Shown here: positions 63,671-64,000 of the stretch, one piece after another
How positions within the stretch are numbered: position 1 is the stretch's first letter
How the letters are laid out: each line of letters begins with the position of its first letter
Assembly (NCBI RefSeq): GCF_026240635.1
Contig: NZ_CP110848.1
Coordinates: forward strand, 2,579,501-2,643,500
Origin: Trichothermofontia sichuanensis B231
GTDB taxonomy: Bacteria > Cyanobacteriota > Cyanobacteriia > B231
Length of the DNA: 64,000 bases
Direction: 5' to 3'
Program-made: the position numbers and the translations under genes
Notes under the pieces: generated by a model
Seen by the model: the letters and a program-made list of their open reading frames with translations, nothing else
What the model was told of the DNA's origin: nothing
Databases searched by the model: none

Positions 63671-64000
63671 ATGGCCCTACTAAAATCCGTTGATGCCAAG
63701 TTCTTCCACACTGAAATTCCCTATAAACCGATGGGGAAATATGCCCATTTTCTGACAGTGCGGGTCACCGAATCCTATCCTTTATTCCAAACCGATGGTG
63801 AACTCAATAAGGCGAGGGTACGCGCGGGAATAAGAGACAATAGCACGATCAGCCGTCTTGCCATGTTCAAGCGCAAGCAATCGACGCCAGAGCGCTTGGT
63901 AGGGCGAGAATTGCTGCGCACCTACGGTTTGGTCAAACCAGAAGAATGTGAGTATAACGTTGAGTTTGGGATGGATAACCCTGATTGTATTATCTATGGG
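63671..64000 (+). CDS. csc2: Type I-D Cas7d (Csc2), 5' part
   Basis: The first 110 codons of csc2, cut by the window end. M-A-L-L-K-S-V-D-A-K-F-F, T-V-R-V-T-E-S-Y-P-L-F-Q-T-D-G-E-L-N and S-R-L-A-M-F-K-R-K-Q then R-E-L-L-R-T-Y-G are Csc2 hallmarks. Csc2 forms the backbone that coats crRNA in the I-D Cascade and contacts the PAM. It lies 64 bp after cas10d. csc1, cas6, cas4, cas1, cas2 and the array would be expected beyond the window. Confidence 0.94.
   Translation, partial: MALLKSVDAKFFHTEIPYKPMGKYAHFLTVRVTESYPLFQTDGELNKARVRAGIRDNSTISRLAMFKRKQSTPERLVGRELLRTYGLVKPEECEYNVEFGMDNPDCIIYG

Overview
The window is chromosomal DNA of a cyanobacterium. The evidence is the very frequent GCGATCGC (HIP1) octamer and its GCGATCG/CGATCG variants, and families typical of cyanobacteria: DUF1822, DUF3370, COP23, PAS/GAF hybrid kinases and a Csc-type I-D CRISPR-Cas locus. 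No heterocyst or photosystem genes are present, so the order cannot be fixed; a filamentous Leptolyngbya-like lineage would fit.

Layout. 1-15.9 kb: a mostly housekeeping stretch with a Ctp (S41) protease, a thioredoxin-fold protein, a methyltransferase, a 1277-residue PAS/GAF histidine kinase followed by a membrane-anchored NACHT-like NTPase, an SRPBCC protein, a UreH/TauE-like membrane protein with a periplasmic partner, RNase PH, a class B J-protein and tRNA-Pro(GGG). 16-33 kb: two FkbM methyltransferases, an alpha/beta-hydrolase-fold protein very like the cofactor-free quinolone 2,4-dioxygenases, a Zur-boxed divergent znuA/znuC pair without znuB, an aldehyde dehydrogenase, a DUF3370 protein, a nucleotide cyclase, a glycosyltransferase and hisF. 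33-46.5 kb: an accessory region of secreted proteins, an M23-like peptidase, an orphan GspE/PilB-like ATPase, and two facing operons. The plus-strand operon is sigma-like factor, DUF1822, CHAT protease. The minus-strand operon is COP23, trypsin, trypsin with two modules, COP23 with one module. Between them lie decayed toxin-antitoxin genes. 46.8-56 kb: ribokinase, an ABC exporter whose ATPase and permease overlap at a canonical -1 slippery heptamer, acetyl-CoA synthetase, a MerA-like flavoprotein and a VTT-domain membrane protein. 56-64 kb: a WYL regulator with a palindromic operator, a Uma2 nuclease, and the start of a type I-D CRISPR-Cas operon (cas3, cas10d, csc2, cut by the window end). 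A broken DUF433-DUF5615 toxin-antitoxin pair sits between cas3 and cas10d.

The intergenic DNA carries several families of short non-coding mobile repeats. Two copies of a hairpin repeat have perfect 8-bp target duplications and ISL3-like ends. One repeat of another family has a perfect 9-bp duplication inside a hicB antitoxin. One copy of a third family supplies the start codon of a membrane protein gene.

The most promising candidate for an undescribed system is the 38.5-46.4 kb region. A sigma-like protein, a DUF1822 protein and a membrane-anchored CHAT protease have the same three-part logic (sigma factor, middle protein, protease) as known protease-released sigma systems. They face an operon of two trypsin-like proteases and two COP23 proteins that share an unnamed ~75-residue module. 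All functions come from motif recognition by eye; no database search was run.
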